The translations under genes were made by a program, and so were the position numbers. A DNA stretch of 64,000 bases from Sphaerisporangium sp040685555 (GTDB lineage Bacteria > Actinomycetota > Actinomycetes > Streptosporangiales > Streptosporangiaceae): NCBI RefSeq assembly GCF_040685555.1, contig NZ_JBFBIK010000021.1, positions 1-64,000 on the forward strand, read 5' to 3'. Shown here one piece after another: positions 42,059-52,810 of this stretch (its first letter is position 1; every line of letters starts with the position of its first letter). The notes under the pieces were generated by a model. The model made no database searches and had not been told where the DNA came from. It was given only the letters and a program-made list of their open reading frames with translations.

Positions 42059-42709
42059 ATGACTGCGCCCGTGCCCGGCTGGCTGAACGACCTCGCGGCC
42101 AGCGCCCCCGGCCGTCCCGTCCCCGCCCCCATGCGGCCCCCGCTCGACGGCGGGCGCCACGCGGCGGTCCTGCTGCTGTTCGGCGAGTCGGCAGACGGGC
42201 CCGACGTCCTGCTCATCCAGCGCAGCGCGAAGGGGCGCAACCACGCGGGTCAGCCCGCGTTCCCCGGTGGAGGGGTGGATCCCGGCGACGGCGGCCCCGT
42301 GGGGGCCGCTCTGCGCGAGGCCGAGGAGGAGACGGGCCTCGATCCGAGCGGCGTCCACGTGATCGGCACGCTGCCGGAGCTGTACATCTGGCGGAGCGAC
42401 AACCGGGTGACGCCCGTGCTGGGCTGGTGGCACACGCCGTGCGCGGTGCACGCCGCCTCGCCCGACGAGGTCGAGGCGGTGGCACGCGTGCCGATCGCCG
42501 AGCTGGCCGACCCCGCCAACCGCCTGCGGCTGCGCTTCCCGGGCGGCCACGCCGCCGGGCCCGCCTTCCGGGTGCGGGGCATGCTCGTCTGGGGCTTCAC
42601 CGCGGGCGTGCTCGACGACGTGCTGGCGGTCACCGGCTTCGAACGCCCCTGGGACGACGGCCGCGTCGAAAACCTGCCACCCGACGTCCTCAGGCTCGCC
42701 CGGCGCTGA
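42059..42709 (+). CDS. Nudix hydrolase, CoA pyrophosphatase type
   Basis: A 216-residue Nudix enzyme. The Nudix box is GGGVDPGDGGPVGAALREAEEETGL, described by its key residues G-x5-E-x7-REAxEETGL with a short insert. It is preceded by LLIQRSAKGRNHAGQPAFPG, the UPF0035/CoA-pyrophosphatase mark. It hydrolyses CoA or related diphosphates. AGGAGG precedes ATG 42059. It is the normal neighbour of nth in actinobacteria, showing that the island ends within nth. Confidence 0.9.
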   Translation: MTAPVPGWLNDLAASAPGRPVPAPMRPPLDGGRHAAVLLLFGESADGPDVLLIQRSAKGRNHAGQPAFPGGGVDPGDGGPVGAALREAEEETGLDPSGVHVIGTLPELYIWRSDNRVTPVLGWWHTPCAVHAASPDEVEAVARVPIAELADPANRLRLRFPGGHAAGPAFRVRGMLVWGFTAGVLDDVLAVTGFERPWDDGRVENLPPDVLRLARR

Positions 42710-42716
42710 CGAGCCG

Positions 42717-43601
42717 CTACGGGAGTATCAGGCCGAGCGCCGCCCAGTCGGCCACGTCGTCATCGGGATCCCTGGCGAGCCGCCGCAGCGCCGCGAGCCC
42801 CGCCGGGTCGGCCGGACGGCCAAGGACGTGCGACAGCGCGTACGCCGCCCCGTAGCGCACGGTCGCGTCGTGGTGCGTGGCCAGCTCGATGACCGACGGC
42901 AGGGCCCTCGGGTCACGCAGGTGCCCGAAGGCGATCAGCACCGCGTGGAGCACCCGTACGTCGTCGTCGCCGGCGGCCAGGTAGCGCAGGATGGAAAGCG
43001 TCTTGTCGATGAAGGGACGCTGCGGCGCGCCGAGCTCCCCGAGGATGTCCACGCCCAGCACCCGCTCGGCGCGGGAATCGCTCGCGCAGAGCCTTCTGGC
43101 CTCGGTGAAGGTCTCCAGATCGCCCCTGGCGTGAAGGGCGCCGACGGCCTTCCACCTGGTCGGGCCGTCTGGATCCTCGTCGGCGAGCGCGATCGCGATC
43201 AGCTCGCCGACGCCGCGCGCGGCCAGGCCGTGGCCCGTGCCTTCCCACCGGAGAGGTGGCCTCACTAAGCTCGGCTCCCTGACGTTCCCCGGTGTCGGTT
43301 CGAGCACGTTTTCCCACCCTTGCTGTCGTTCCTCCGTGTTCCCCGGCCCCGAGCCCCGAGAGCTTTCCGTCCCCGTTTCTCGTACCTCGGCGGATTGGGA
43401 GTCTCGTACATTGGCTTGGCCACGTTCATACGAGTTACCCGCGCTTTGGCCGGTTACATTCCCTGTGTCAGGCCCGTGTGGGTTTTCTGGGCCGGGCGGC
43501 GCGCCGGTGCCACTGCTCCCGTGGGAGCGGCTCCTGGCGCCCGTGCCCGTGCCGGGGTGCCCGTCCGTACGCCTGTCGTTCGACCCCCCGATCGATACCA
43601 T
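42717..43601 (-). CDS. HEAT-repeat protein
   Basis: A 294-residue protein. Residues about 1-120 are Gly/Ser/Glu-rich and low in complexity. Residues 125-294 form HEAT-like helical repeats (RWKAVGALHARGDLETF, VLHAVLIAFGHLRDPRALP, VRYGAAYALSHVLG). It is probably a protein-interaction scaffold. The true start may lie well downstream of 43601, since the N-terminal part looks weakly conserved. It faces the Nudix gene tail to tail. Confidence 0.75.
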   Translation of the reverse strand: MVSIGGSNDRRTDGHPGTGTGARSRSHGSSGTGAPPGPENPHGPDTGNVTGQSAGNSYERGQANVRDSQSAEVRETGTESSRGSGPGNTEERQQGWENVLEPTPGNVREPSLVRPPLRWEGTGHGLAARGVGELIAIALADEDPDGPTRWKAVGALHARGDLETFTEARRLCASDSRAERVLGVDILGELGAPQRPFIDKTLSILRYLAAGDDDVRVLHAVLIAFGHLRDPRALPSVIELATHHDATVRYGAAYALSHVLGRPADPAGLAALRRLARDPDDDVADWAALGLILP

Positions 43602-43663
43602 GGCGGCAACGATATCGAGCCAACGGGTGCGCGGCTTGTGGCCGCGCTGGATACCGTTGAAGC

Positions 43664-44854
43664 GTGAGCGGCGATCTCCTCGACTTCATCCTGATTGTTC
43701 TCGTGATTGCCTTTGCCGTTTCCGGCTACCGGCAGGGCTTCATCATCGGGGCTTTCAGCTTCCTCGGTTTCGTCGGGGGAGGTTTTCTCGGGGTCCTGAT
43801 CGCGCCGCCGATCGCCCACGCGGTCGTCAGCGCCTCCACGGAGCAGGCGTTGCTCGCCATCGTGATCGTGTTCCTGGCGGCGGTCGTCGGCCAGTTCGCC
43901 TCCTCCACGATCGGCGCGGTCGTCCGCAGCCATGTCACCTGGGAGCCCGCGCGCACGGTCGACGCGGTCGGCGGCACCTTCACCAGCGCGTTGTCCGTGC
44001 TGGTGATCGCGTGGCTGATCGGCTCGCTGCTCTCCGTCGCCCCCTTTCCGTGGCTACGACAGCAGACCAACGGCTCGCTCCTGCTGCAGACCGTCGACAC
44101 GGCGATGCCCGAGAAGGCCAAGGACTGGCGGCTCTCGTTCAAGAAGTTCGTGGACACCTCGGAGTTCCCGCAGGTGTTCAACGCCATCGGCGGTGGCCAG
44201 TTCGTCGACGTCCCGCCGCCCGACGCGAGCGTGGTCAAGGGGCCCCAGCTCCAGAAGGCCCGCCGCGCGATCGTCAAGGTCCAGGGCACGGCGCCCGCCT
44301 GCCGCAAACTCATCGAGGGCACCGGCTTCGTCTTCGCCCCCCACCGCATCATGACCAACGCCCACGTGGTCGCCGGGGTCACCCAGGAGCTGAGGGTCAC
44401 CGACGCGAACCGCGTGCGGCACGACGCCCAGGTCGTGCTCTACAACCCCGACAGGGACATCGCCATCCTGTACGTCCCCGACCTCGACGTGGCGCCGCTG
44501 AAGTTCGACTACACCGCCGAGAGCCAGGACGACGCGATCATCGCGGGGTTCCCCAGGAGCAAGGGCTTCACCACCAAGCCGGCCCGGATCCGCGTCAAGC
44601 AGAACGCCAAGGCGTCGGACATCTACTCGCGCAAGACCGTCACCCGTGAGGTCTACGCGATCCGCGGGCTGGTGCAGGCCGGGAACTCCGGCGGCCCGCT
44701 GCTCACCCCCAGCGGCCAGGTGTACGGGGTGATCTTCGCCGCGGCGACCGACGAGCCGGACACCGGATACGCGCTCACCGCCTCAGAGGTGCGGCCCGAC
44801 GCCGACGACGGCAGCGGCGCCCTCGCCCGCGTCGACACCCAGGACTGCGACTAG
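43664..44854 (+). CDS. MarP-like membrane serine protease (CvpA plus trypsin-like domain)
   Basis: A 396-residue protein. Residues 5-125 form a four-helix CvpA/colicin V production domain. Residues 195-385 form a chymotrypsin-fold protease with His234 (TNAHVV), Asp265 (DRDIAIL) and Ser342 (GNSGGP). This is the layout of M. tuberculosis MarP (Rv3671c), needed for acid and oxidative stress resistance. GTG 43664 starts it. It converges on the DUF309 gene with a four-base overlap. Confidence 0.93.
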   Translation: MSGDLLDFILIVLVIAFAVSGYRQGFIIGAFSFLGFVGGGFLGVLIAPPIAHAVVSASTEQALLAIVIVFLAAVVGQFASSTIGAVVRSHVTWEPARTVDAVGGTFTSALSVLVIAWLIGSLLSVAPFPWLRQQTNGSLLLQTVDTAMPEKAKDWRLSFKKFVDTSEFPQVFNAIGGGQFVDVPPPDASVVKGPQLQKARRAIVKVQGTAPACRKLIEGTGFVFAPHRIMTNAHVVAGVTQELRVTDANRVRHDAQVVLYNPDRDIAILYVPDLDVAPLKFDYTAESQDDAIIAGFPRSKGFTTKPARIRVKQNAKASDIYSRKTVTREVYAIRGLVQAGNSGGPLLTPSGQVYGVIFAAATDEPDTGYALTASEVRPDADDGSGALARVDTQDCD

Positions 44855-45387
44855 CCGCCCCCTGAGGGTCTCAAGATCTCGGCCACGCGGGTGATCGCCG
44901 CGCCGGGGTCGGACACCGGGTGCTCCGCCAGGTCGCGCGCGGTGCGCACCATCTCGTCCAGGTCGAAGGGCTGACGTGGCTCGGGTGTGCTGTATCGCCC
45001 GATGCTGTCGGCCCCACGGTTGAGCAGGGTGGCCGCCCCTCGGGCGTTGCCCCGCTGGATGTGGGTGAGCCCGACGCAGACCTGCGCCAGGCCCTGCCAG
45101 AGCTCGCGTTCCTCGGTCGGCCCGGTCTTCCAGCGGGCCTCCAGCACCTCGTGGGCGTGGAAGGGCCGTCCCTCGGCGAGGTAGTGCACCGCGTCGGTCA
45201 CGGCCTGGTCAGCGCCGGGCGCGTAGTCGTCCGGGACGCGCTCGACACCGGTCGCGCCCTTGGGGAGGGGACGGCCCAGCGCGTCCCGGGGACGGGCGTT
45301 GCGCGGCCGTCCAGCGGGATCCCTGTCGCGCCCCACGGGCTGCCCGATCACCGGTCGTCCTGGCTCATCCTGGCTCCGTGCCGTCAT
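44851..45387 (-). CDS. DUF309 protein
   Basis: A 178-residue protein. The first 60 residues are Arg/Pro-rich. The rest is the DUF309 helical domain (YLAEGRPFHAHEVLEARWK, LWQGLAQVCVGLTHIQRGNARGAATLL), whose HAHEVLE core is conserved. Biochemical function is unknown. ATG 45387 overlaps the stop of the hydrolase gene by ATGA. Confidence 0.88.
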   Translation of the reverse strand: MTARSQDEPGRPVIGQPVGRDRDPAGRPRNARPRDALGRPLPKGATGVERVPDDYAPGADQAVTDAVHYLAEGRPFHAHEVLEARWKTGPTEERELWQGLAQVCVGLTHIQRGNARGAATLLNRGADSIGRYSTPEPRQPFDLDEMVRTARDLAEHPVSDPGAAITRVAEILRPSGGG

Positions 45388-46322
45388 CGGTCGGGCTCGG
45401 GGTCGCCGAGCCACCCCAGCAGTTCGGCGTCGAACTGCTCGGGGCGCTCCTCGTGCGGGAAGTGGCCCGCGCCCTCGATGAGCCGCCAGCGGTACGGCGC
45501 GGCGACGTACCTGCTGGACCCCTGGGCCGTACGCGGCAGCGTGCAGGAGTCGAGCGAACCGTGCATCTGCAGCGTCGGCATCTCGATCTCGGTGCGCATG
45601 AGCCTGCGGTAGCGCATGCCGTCCGGCCGCACCTGCGAGCGGACGAACCAGCGGTGGTACTCCAGCGCGCAGTGGGCGACCGTGGGGATGCGGAAGGCGT
45701 CGCGGTAGGTGCCGGCGACGTCCTCCTCCGGCCACTCGGGCCCCGACCAGGTGTCCAGCAGCTCCCCGACGCGCGAGGCGTTGTCCTTGGTCAGCCGCCG
45801 CTCGGGAAGCCATGGAAGCTGGGAGCCGAAAAGGTACCCGCTGGCCTTGAGCTGCCCGAAGGGCTCGGTCAGCATGGCCTGGCGCAACCGCAGGGGATGC
45901 GGGGCGGACACGGTGACCAGGCGGCGCACCGCCTTGGGGTCCGTCGCCCCCATCGTCCACGCGACCAGACCGCCCCAGTCGTGGCCGACCACGACCGCGC
46001 ACGTCTCACCGAGCGCGCGGATCAACCCCGAGATGTTGCCCGCCAGCGCGGGCAGGTCGTATCCCCTGGGCGGCTTGTCGCTCGCCCCGTAGCCCCGCAG
46101 GTCCACCGCGACGGCCCGGTACCCGGCCTCGGGCAGGGACACGAGCTGGCGGCGCCAGGTCCACCAGAACTGCGGGAAGCCGTGCAGCAGCAGCACGAGC
46201 GGACCCTCACCGGCCTCCGCGATGTGGAACATGCCGTTCCCCGCGTGGACGGAACGATGGGTCCAGGGCCCGGGTATCCGGGCCAGCGACTCGTCGGGAC
46301 GCGTGCTCATGGCGTAGCTCAC
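45384..46322 (-). CDS. Alpha/beta hydrolase (epoxide hydrolase-like)
   Basis: A 312-residue alpha/beta-fold hydrolase. HGFPQFWWTWR is the oxyanion HGxP motif, VVGHDWGGLVAW bears the nucleophilic Asp, and GAGHFPHEERPEQF bears the His. The Asp nucleophile points to epoxide or haloalkane hydrolysis. Physiological substrate unknown. GTG 46322 overlaps the holin-like gene's stop; ATG 46310 is an alternative. Middle gene of a three-gene operon. Confidence 0.9.
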   Translation of the reverse strand: MSYAMSTRPDESLARIPGPWTHRSVHAGNGMFHIAEAGEGPLVLLLHGFPQFWWTWRRQLVSLPEAGYRAVAVDLRGYGASDKPPRGYDLPALAGNISGLIRALGETCAVVVGHDWGGLVAWTMGATDPKAVRRLVTVSAPHPLRLRQAMLTEPFGQLKASGYLFGSQLPWLPERRLTKDNASRVGELLDTWSGPEWPEEDVAGTYRDAFRIPTVAHCALEYHRWFVRSQVRPDGMRYRRLMRTEIEMPTLQMHGSLDSCTLPRTAQGSSRYVAAPYRWRLIEGAGHFPHEERPEQFDAELLGWLGDPEPDR

Positions 46323-46852
46323 GGCCGGGGGCTCGTGTGCCCGGGGTCGGGGGCGTCGGTGTCAGTGGTCACGGGCACCCGGTGGTGGCCGACCTGCCCC
46401 GCCGTGGGGCCACGGTAGGGCTCTGGCACGGGCGCGGGGCCCGTGGACGCAAGGGCGGCGAACTCGTCGTCCTGCCTGCCGCCGTCCTTGAGGTTCTTCA
46501 GGCTCCGGGTGGTGCGCTTCATCCCGGCGAGGCCCTTGAGCCTGCGGTAGCCGACGAAGGCGAGCAGCACGGCCACGATCAGGTAGAACGCGGTCACGAT
46601 GGTGAACGCCAGCCACCGCATCATGCCGAGCTGCACGAGCCCGTAGGCGATCGCGAACGACGCGAGGATCAGGCACAGGTGGAGCATGAACGCGGCCACG
46701 CCGAAGAGCCCGGCCGCCGTGCCTACCCGTTTCGCGTCGAACTTCAGCTCGGCCTTCGCCAGCTCGATCTCCGAGCGGACCAGGGTGGATATGTGGTGGC
46801 TCGCCTGGGCGACGAGGGCGCCGAGCGATTCCTCCTCGGGCGGAGCGGCCAT
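46319..46852 (-). CDS. Actinobacterial holin-X (phage holin superfamily III-like) membrane protein
   Basis: A 177-residue protein with an N-terminal amphipathic helix (LGALVAQASHHISTLVRSEIELAKAELK) and two transmembrane helices (about 45-70 and 75-102), then a hydrophilic Pro-rich tail. It is a housekeeping family in actinobacteria despite the holin name, with unknown role at the membrane. ATG 46852 has AGGAGA six bases upstream. Confidence 0.88.
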   Translation of the reverse strand: MAAPPEEESLGALVAQASHHISTLVRSEIELAKAELKFDAKRVGTAAGLFGVAAFMLHLCLILASFAIAYGLVQLGMMRWLAFTIVTAFYLIVAVLLAFVGYRRLKGLAGMKRTTRSLKNLKDGGRQDDEFAALASTGPAPVPEPYRGPTAGQVGHHRVPVTTDTDAPDPGHTSPRP

Positions 46853-47181
46853 GTGTGCTCTCCTAACGGAAATTCCGGACACATTCATCTTGTGCGATGG
46901 TGCTTGTCGTCGCGCCTGGCCGGTTCGGACGTCCCACCCGAGGCCTGATCGCCGCGGCGATCATTTTCCCAGGCACGGGGCCCGGCTCCTCCGACAGTCT
47001 GGCCAGACCCGGCCGTACGGACAACCACGTGCCACCTAATATGCCCGGGAACTTCCCGATCACCGAAGATCCGACAGACCAGTTGGACTCCCGAACTAAC
47101 CGGACATCCGGGCACTCCCATCCCAAGACTACTTAACGTGATCGCGGCACGGGCCGTGTGGGTTCGCGTCCGGACACGCGG
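46853..47181. other. Intergenic region without convincing gene
   Basis: This gap holds the promoter of the holin-like operon and nothing that codes convincingly. Short frames on both strands are unrelated to known families. Confidence 0.5.
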
Positions 47182-47213
47182 AAGGCGCGGACCCGAAACC
47201 GGATCCGCGCCTT
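47182..47213 (-). terminator. Hairpin terminator after acs
   Basis: A ten-bp stem AAGGCGCGGA/TCCGCGCCTT (47182-47191 and 47204-47213) with the C/G-rich loop lies 62 bp downstream of the acs stop on the minus strand. Confidence 0.65.
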
Positions 47214-47242
47214 TTCCCGTCTCGCCGACCGGCGAGGGCGGA

Positions 47243-47274
47243 CAGTGCTCGGTCAGTGCTCGGTCAGTGCTCCG

Positions 47275-47275
<1 letters not shown>
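47243..47275. repeat. Three tandem 11-bp repeats at the acs stop
   Basis: CAGTGCTCGGT occurs three times in a row (the last as CAGTGCTCCGT), ending at the stop codon of acs. Probably slippage-derived; no function is evident. Confidence 0.8.
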
Positions 47276-49251
<1,976 letters not shown>

Positions 49252-49659
49252 AACGTACTCCTTCACATGGCCTGGCTCGATTGGGCTGGGTCCCACTTCA
49301 CCAGGCTGGGGGCGGCGGGGACAAGAGGTGCGGACCGGCCTTGCCGGTCGGTGATCATGTCTGAAGTGGTTCACAACCGGCTTTACAGACAGTCACAAAA
49401 GCTGCGGATTCGTTGCGGGAATGATATCTAACAATAAATGTGACAGGTGCCAGAGCGGGTTTCCCTGGACCTCGTTGAACGGTATGAACCGCGCGCCGAA
49501 CGGCTCAGCGCATTCGCCGGGCAGCCCACTGTTGACTCCCCGCTGGCGGACTTCTGAACCGCGTGCGACATTGCTCACACTTTCCTGGACTTCCCTTGAC
49601 CCCACGTTGACCTGCGGTGGCGTATGACCGTGCCCTACTCGCGGGTAAGGTCGGGAGGC
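49252..49659. promoter_or_regulatory. Divergent promoter region acs/Fic-like gene
   Basis: About 400 bp between the divergent genes. A TAAGGT box at 49648-49653 precedes GTG 49660 by six to seven bases, compatible with leaderless transcription. No gene of its own is seen. Confidence 0.4.
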
Positions 49660-50469
49660 GTGAGCGACCCACTGGCTGTCATCGCCCGGCTTCCCGGCGT
49701 CCCCGAGGCCGTACAGGATGCCCGTACGGCCGTCGACCGACTCTACGGGCACCGCGTGCTGCGCCGGCGCGGGCCCGAGGTGTCGGCCGAGTCCGCCCTC
49801 CGTGGCGCGCGGGCCTCGGCGGCTCTGGAGGGCGCCGACCTCCCGCTGGAGACCCTACGGTCCGGGACGGCCGAGTCGCCGGTCGCGCAGGGGGCGCTCC
49901 GCGCGTCTTCCGAGGTAGGGAGGCTGTCCAAGACCTGGCGCACGGCGCCGCGGCAGGTCCTCGCGCGCCTGCACGCCGTGGCCGCCGCAGACCTCTACCG
50001 CGAGCCCGCCGGGCCCGGCGGCGGTGAGGACCTGCTGGGACGGCCCCGAACCGGCCCGGCGACATCCGACCTTCTGGGCCTTGGGCCGGCGCCCGGGGCG
50101 GAGGCCGCCGCGGCACGGACGGCCTCGCTCGTGTCGCTCATCACGACCCCCTCGAAGGCTCCCGCGCTGGTGCTCGCCGCCATCGTCCACGCCGAGCTGG
50201 TGGTGCTGCGCCCGTTCGGAACCGCCGACGGCCTGGTGGCGAGGGCGGCCGAGCGGCTCACGCTCGTCGAGTTCGGTCTGGACCCCAAGTCCCTGGTCGC
50301 GGTCGAGGTCGGCCACGTCGATTCGGGGGAGGCGTACAGGGAGAGCCTTCGGGGGTACCTGAAGGGGACCTCTGAAGGCGTCGCGGGCTGGGTACGTCAC
50401 TGCGCCACGGCTGTGGAACTAGGCGCTCGCGAGTCCACCGCCATTTGTGAAGCACTCCAGCGCGGCTGA
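49660..50469 (+). CDS. Degenerate Fic-fold protein
   Basis: A 269-residue helical protein. ARASAALEGADLPLE near the N-terminus matches the class II Fic inhibitory motif (S/T-x3-E-G/N). HAELVVLRPFGTADGLVAR lies where Fic proteins have HPFx(D/E)GN(G/K)R. The catalytic His is replaced by Arg (LRPF) and the GNGR part is lost. It should therefore not AMPylate in the standard way; it may bind nucleotides or be a scaffold. The family is common beside acs in actinobacteria. GTG 49660 is favoured; ATG 49624 is possible. Confidence 0.75.
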   Translation: MSDPLAVIARLPGVPEAVQDARTAVDRLYGHRVLRRRGPEVSAESALRGARASAALEGADLPLETLRSGTAESPVAQGALRASSEVGRLSKTWRTAPRQVLARLHAVAAADLYREPAGPGGGEDLLGRPRTGPATSDLLGLGPAPGAEAAAARTASLVSLITTPSKAPALVLAAIVHAELVVLRPFGTADGLVARAAERLTLVEFGLDPKSLVAVEVGHVDSGEAYRESLRGYLKGTSEGVAGWVRHCATAVELGARESTAICEALQRG

Positions 50470-51769
50470 CCTGCGGCTGGTGGCGTCGTGGGCGGGGTCC
50501 GTCTTGGAACGCCCCAGCGACAGGGCGATTTCGGCCCTGGCCTTGGCCGCGCCCGGGGTTGACCGGCCTCACCGAAACCCGCATGCGCTGGCACAGGACG
50601 TTCTGCGGACCCTTGGCGCATCCGCAGAAATATCTGTGCTGGGGCATCGCGGCGAAGCTAAATCGTGCGCTCCGGCCAGGTGAACGAGAAAATACTTACA
50701 CACAAGCGAACGGCGTCCCTGGTCTGGGACGCCGTCGCCAGTACGCCACGCCGGGTTACCAAGCGTGCACCTCAAATCGTCGGAGCGGGTCAAGCCCGTC
50801 TCGACGCGCCTCCCGCGGCTGGTCGCGCGTGGGTGCCCGGCGGCCGTACTCGGACACTAGGTCCGTGCCACCTTTCTACGTCCGATCGGGCCTGATGGGA
50901 ACCCCCCGGAGCAAGACCTTTACTGAGTTGTGGAGGGTACGACCCCGTGTGCGGCCGACGTCCCGGCCAAGCCGAAAGCCGTGCCGCGCTGCACTTGCCC
51001 ACCATCCTGACATCAGAGTGTGTATCCACCTCGATCACCGCCTGTGATCGGACTCCCGTGGCCGTTTTTCGCACACTTCCAGTAGCCGCTCCGCTACGGC
51101 GAAAAAAAACTAGTGAAAAATAGAGATTGCTCCTCGACGGAACTTGAGTTCATCGGGCACCATACGTTGGTGTCTACATGACAGAGGCGATCGTGCTTGG
51201 GTTAGCCTTTGCGGCTCCCTTGCCAGGCCCTCGGTCAACGATGAAGGCTTTCTTCTAAAACGGGACCGGCTCTACCCCCCCGGAGCCGGACCGGTTGGCG
51301 ACCCCCGCTCTCCCCCCCGGCGGGGGTCGCCCCTTTTCTCCGGGCACCCTTTCCCTCGGCCGCCCCCGCACGCGCTCCCGGCTGACGCCGCCCACGAAGC
51401 GGTGGTGCCACCCCACTCGCCCATCACGGTGACCACATACCCGAACCGCGCGATACCTGGGCCGGGTAGCAACCTTCCCTCCCGCCGGCATGCCCCCTCG
51501 TGTGGCATCATCTCTCCACTCGCCTAGAGCGGTGATCACGTACCTGGGCGGGGCGCCATTCTTCCTCCCGCTGGTATGTCTGTCTGGTCTCGGCGCCGGT
51601 ACGGCGGGATCGGGTACGGCGAAGCCGGCGCCGTCGTACGGCGGGTGACCCCGTGCACGTCCGCGGACAGCGCGCCAGCGATCGAGTTATCCCCAGAACG
51701 ACATTCGGGGCGACGGGCTTGGCATGAGGTCGCGCAAGGTGGGTCTCCCAACGACAGGGAGGCCATCAC
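50470..51769. other. 1.3-kb region without a recognisable gene
   Basis: No frame here has protein-like composition with a ribosome-binding site. It contains an AT-rich patch at about 51100-51130 and two hairpins at 51266-51338. No tRNA, rRNA or known structured RNA was recognised. The 3' end carries the start region of the ssd-tad operon (GGGAGG before GTG 51770). Confidence 0.5.
51266..51338 (+). terminator. Tandem hairpins, strong terminator with no upstream gene
   Basis: CCGGCTC/GAGCCGG at 51266-51272/51283-51289 is followed by an 11-bp stem, GGCGACCCCCG/CGGGGGTCGCC, at 51297-51307/51321-51331 and CCTTTTCT. On the plus strand it has the form of an intrinsic terminator, yet no gene precedes it for 800 bp. 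Confidence 0.65.
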
Positions 51770-52810
51770 GTGAACCGTCCCCTGGTTATCACTGAAGACC
51801 AAGACCTGCTCGACGACCTTCTCCGGGTCGCCGCCGCGGCCGGCGTGGAGATCGACGTCGCGCACGCGGCCACGCATGCCCGGCCCTACTGGAAGCGGGC
51901 GCCGCTCGTCGTCGTCGGCACCGACGCGGCTGACGCGCTGGCGGCCACCGGCCCGCCACCGCGGCAAGGAGTGCTCCTCGTGACGCGCGCTCCCGAGGAC
52001 CCGGCGATCTGGCGAAGATGCGTGGCCGTCGGCGCACAGGCCGTTCTGGAGCTCCCCGCCGCCGAAAGACAGCTGGTCGACGAGTTCGCCGAAGCCTCCG
52101 AGCCCATGGTCAGGGCCGGGCATACGGTCTCCGTCATCGGCGGCAGGGGCGGCGCGGGCGCCAGCGTGCTCGCCGCCTCCCTCGCTCTCGCGGGTTCCCG
52201 CCAGGGCCTGCGCACGTTGCTCGTGGACGCCGACCCCCTCGGCGGCGGCATCGACGTCGTCCTCGGCCAGGAGCAGGCCACCGGGGCACGATGGCCCGAC
52301 GTCGTCGAGCGAGAGGGCCGGGTGAGCTTTACAGCCCTGCAGGAGGCCCTGCCCACGATCGGCGAGCTCACTGTGCTGTCGTGGCACCGTGGCGAGTCCC
52401 CGCCCATTCCCCCGGAGGCGATGCGGGCAGTGCTGGAGGCGGCCCACAGAGGATGCGATCTGGTCGTCGTCGATCTTCCTCGCCACGTGGGCCCGGCCGC
52501 CGCCGAGGCGCTGTCACGGGCGGCCTCGACCTTGCTCCTGGTGCCCGCCGATGTCAGGGGAGTGCTCGCGGCGTCGCAGGTGTTGATCGAGCTGCGCCGG
52601 CACACCTCGGCCCTGGGCGTGGTGGTTCGCAACGGAGCGCTGCACCCCGACGTGATCGCCAGCTCCCTCGGCCTGCCCTGCACCGGAGTCCTGCCCGACC
52701 AGAGAGGCCTCGCCGAGGCCTTGAACCGCGGAGACGCGCCCCCACTGGGCGACCGCACCCCCCTCGGCCGTTTCTGCGCCGAGTTCCTCCGCGCGCTGGA
52801 GCTTCGATGA
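51770..52810 (+). CDS. ssd: Ssd/CpaE-like septum-site-determining ATPase homologue
   Basis: A 346-residue MinD/CpaE-related protein. A receiver-like N-terminal domain (1-115) precedes the ATPase domain, with deviant Walker A SVIGGRGGAGASVLAASLAL (Lys of GKT replaced) and TLLVDADPLGGGIDVVLG. It corresponds to Rv3660c-like Ssd, first gene of actinobacterial Tad loci, implicated in cell division or pilus placement. GTG 51770 has GGGAGG upstream. The stop overlaps tadA. Confidence 0.9.
   Translation: MNRPLVITEDQDLLDDLLRVAAAAGVEIDVAHAATHARPYWKRAPLVVVGTDAADALAATGPPPRQGVLLVTRAPEDPAIWRRCVAVGAQAVLELPAAERQLVDEFAEASEPMVRAGHTVSVIGGRGGAGASVLAASLALAGSRQGLRTLLVDADPLGGGIDVVLGQEQATGARWPDVVEREGRVSFTALQEALPTIGELTVLSWHRGESPPIPPEAMRAVLEAAHRGCDLVVVDLPRHVGPAAAEALSRAASTLLLVPADVRGVLAASQVLIELRRHTSALGVVVRNGALHPDVIASSLGLPCTGVLPDQRGLAEALNRGDAPPLGDRTPLGRFCAEFLRALELR

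Noticed and set aside
43237..44649. A 470-codon plus-strand frame overlapping the MarP-like gene
   Set aside because: It is Arg/Gly-rich and out of frame with the protease, whose catalytic motifs are all intact in the other frame.
46319..46852. Prophage, based on the holin-like gene
   Set aside because: Holin-X proteins are chromosomal housekeeping genes in actinobacteria and no other phage gene is near.
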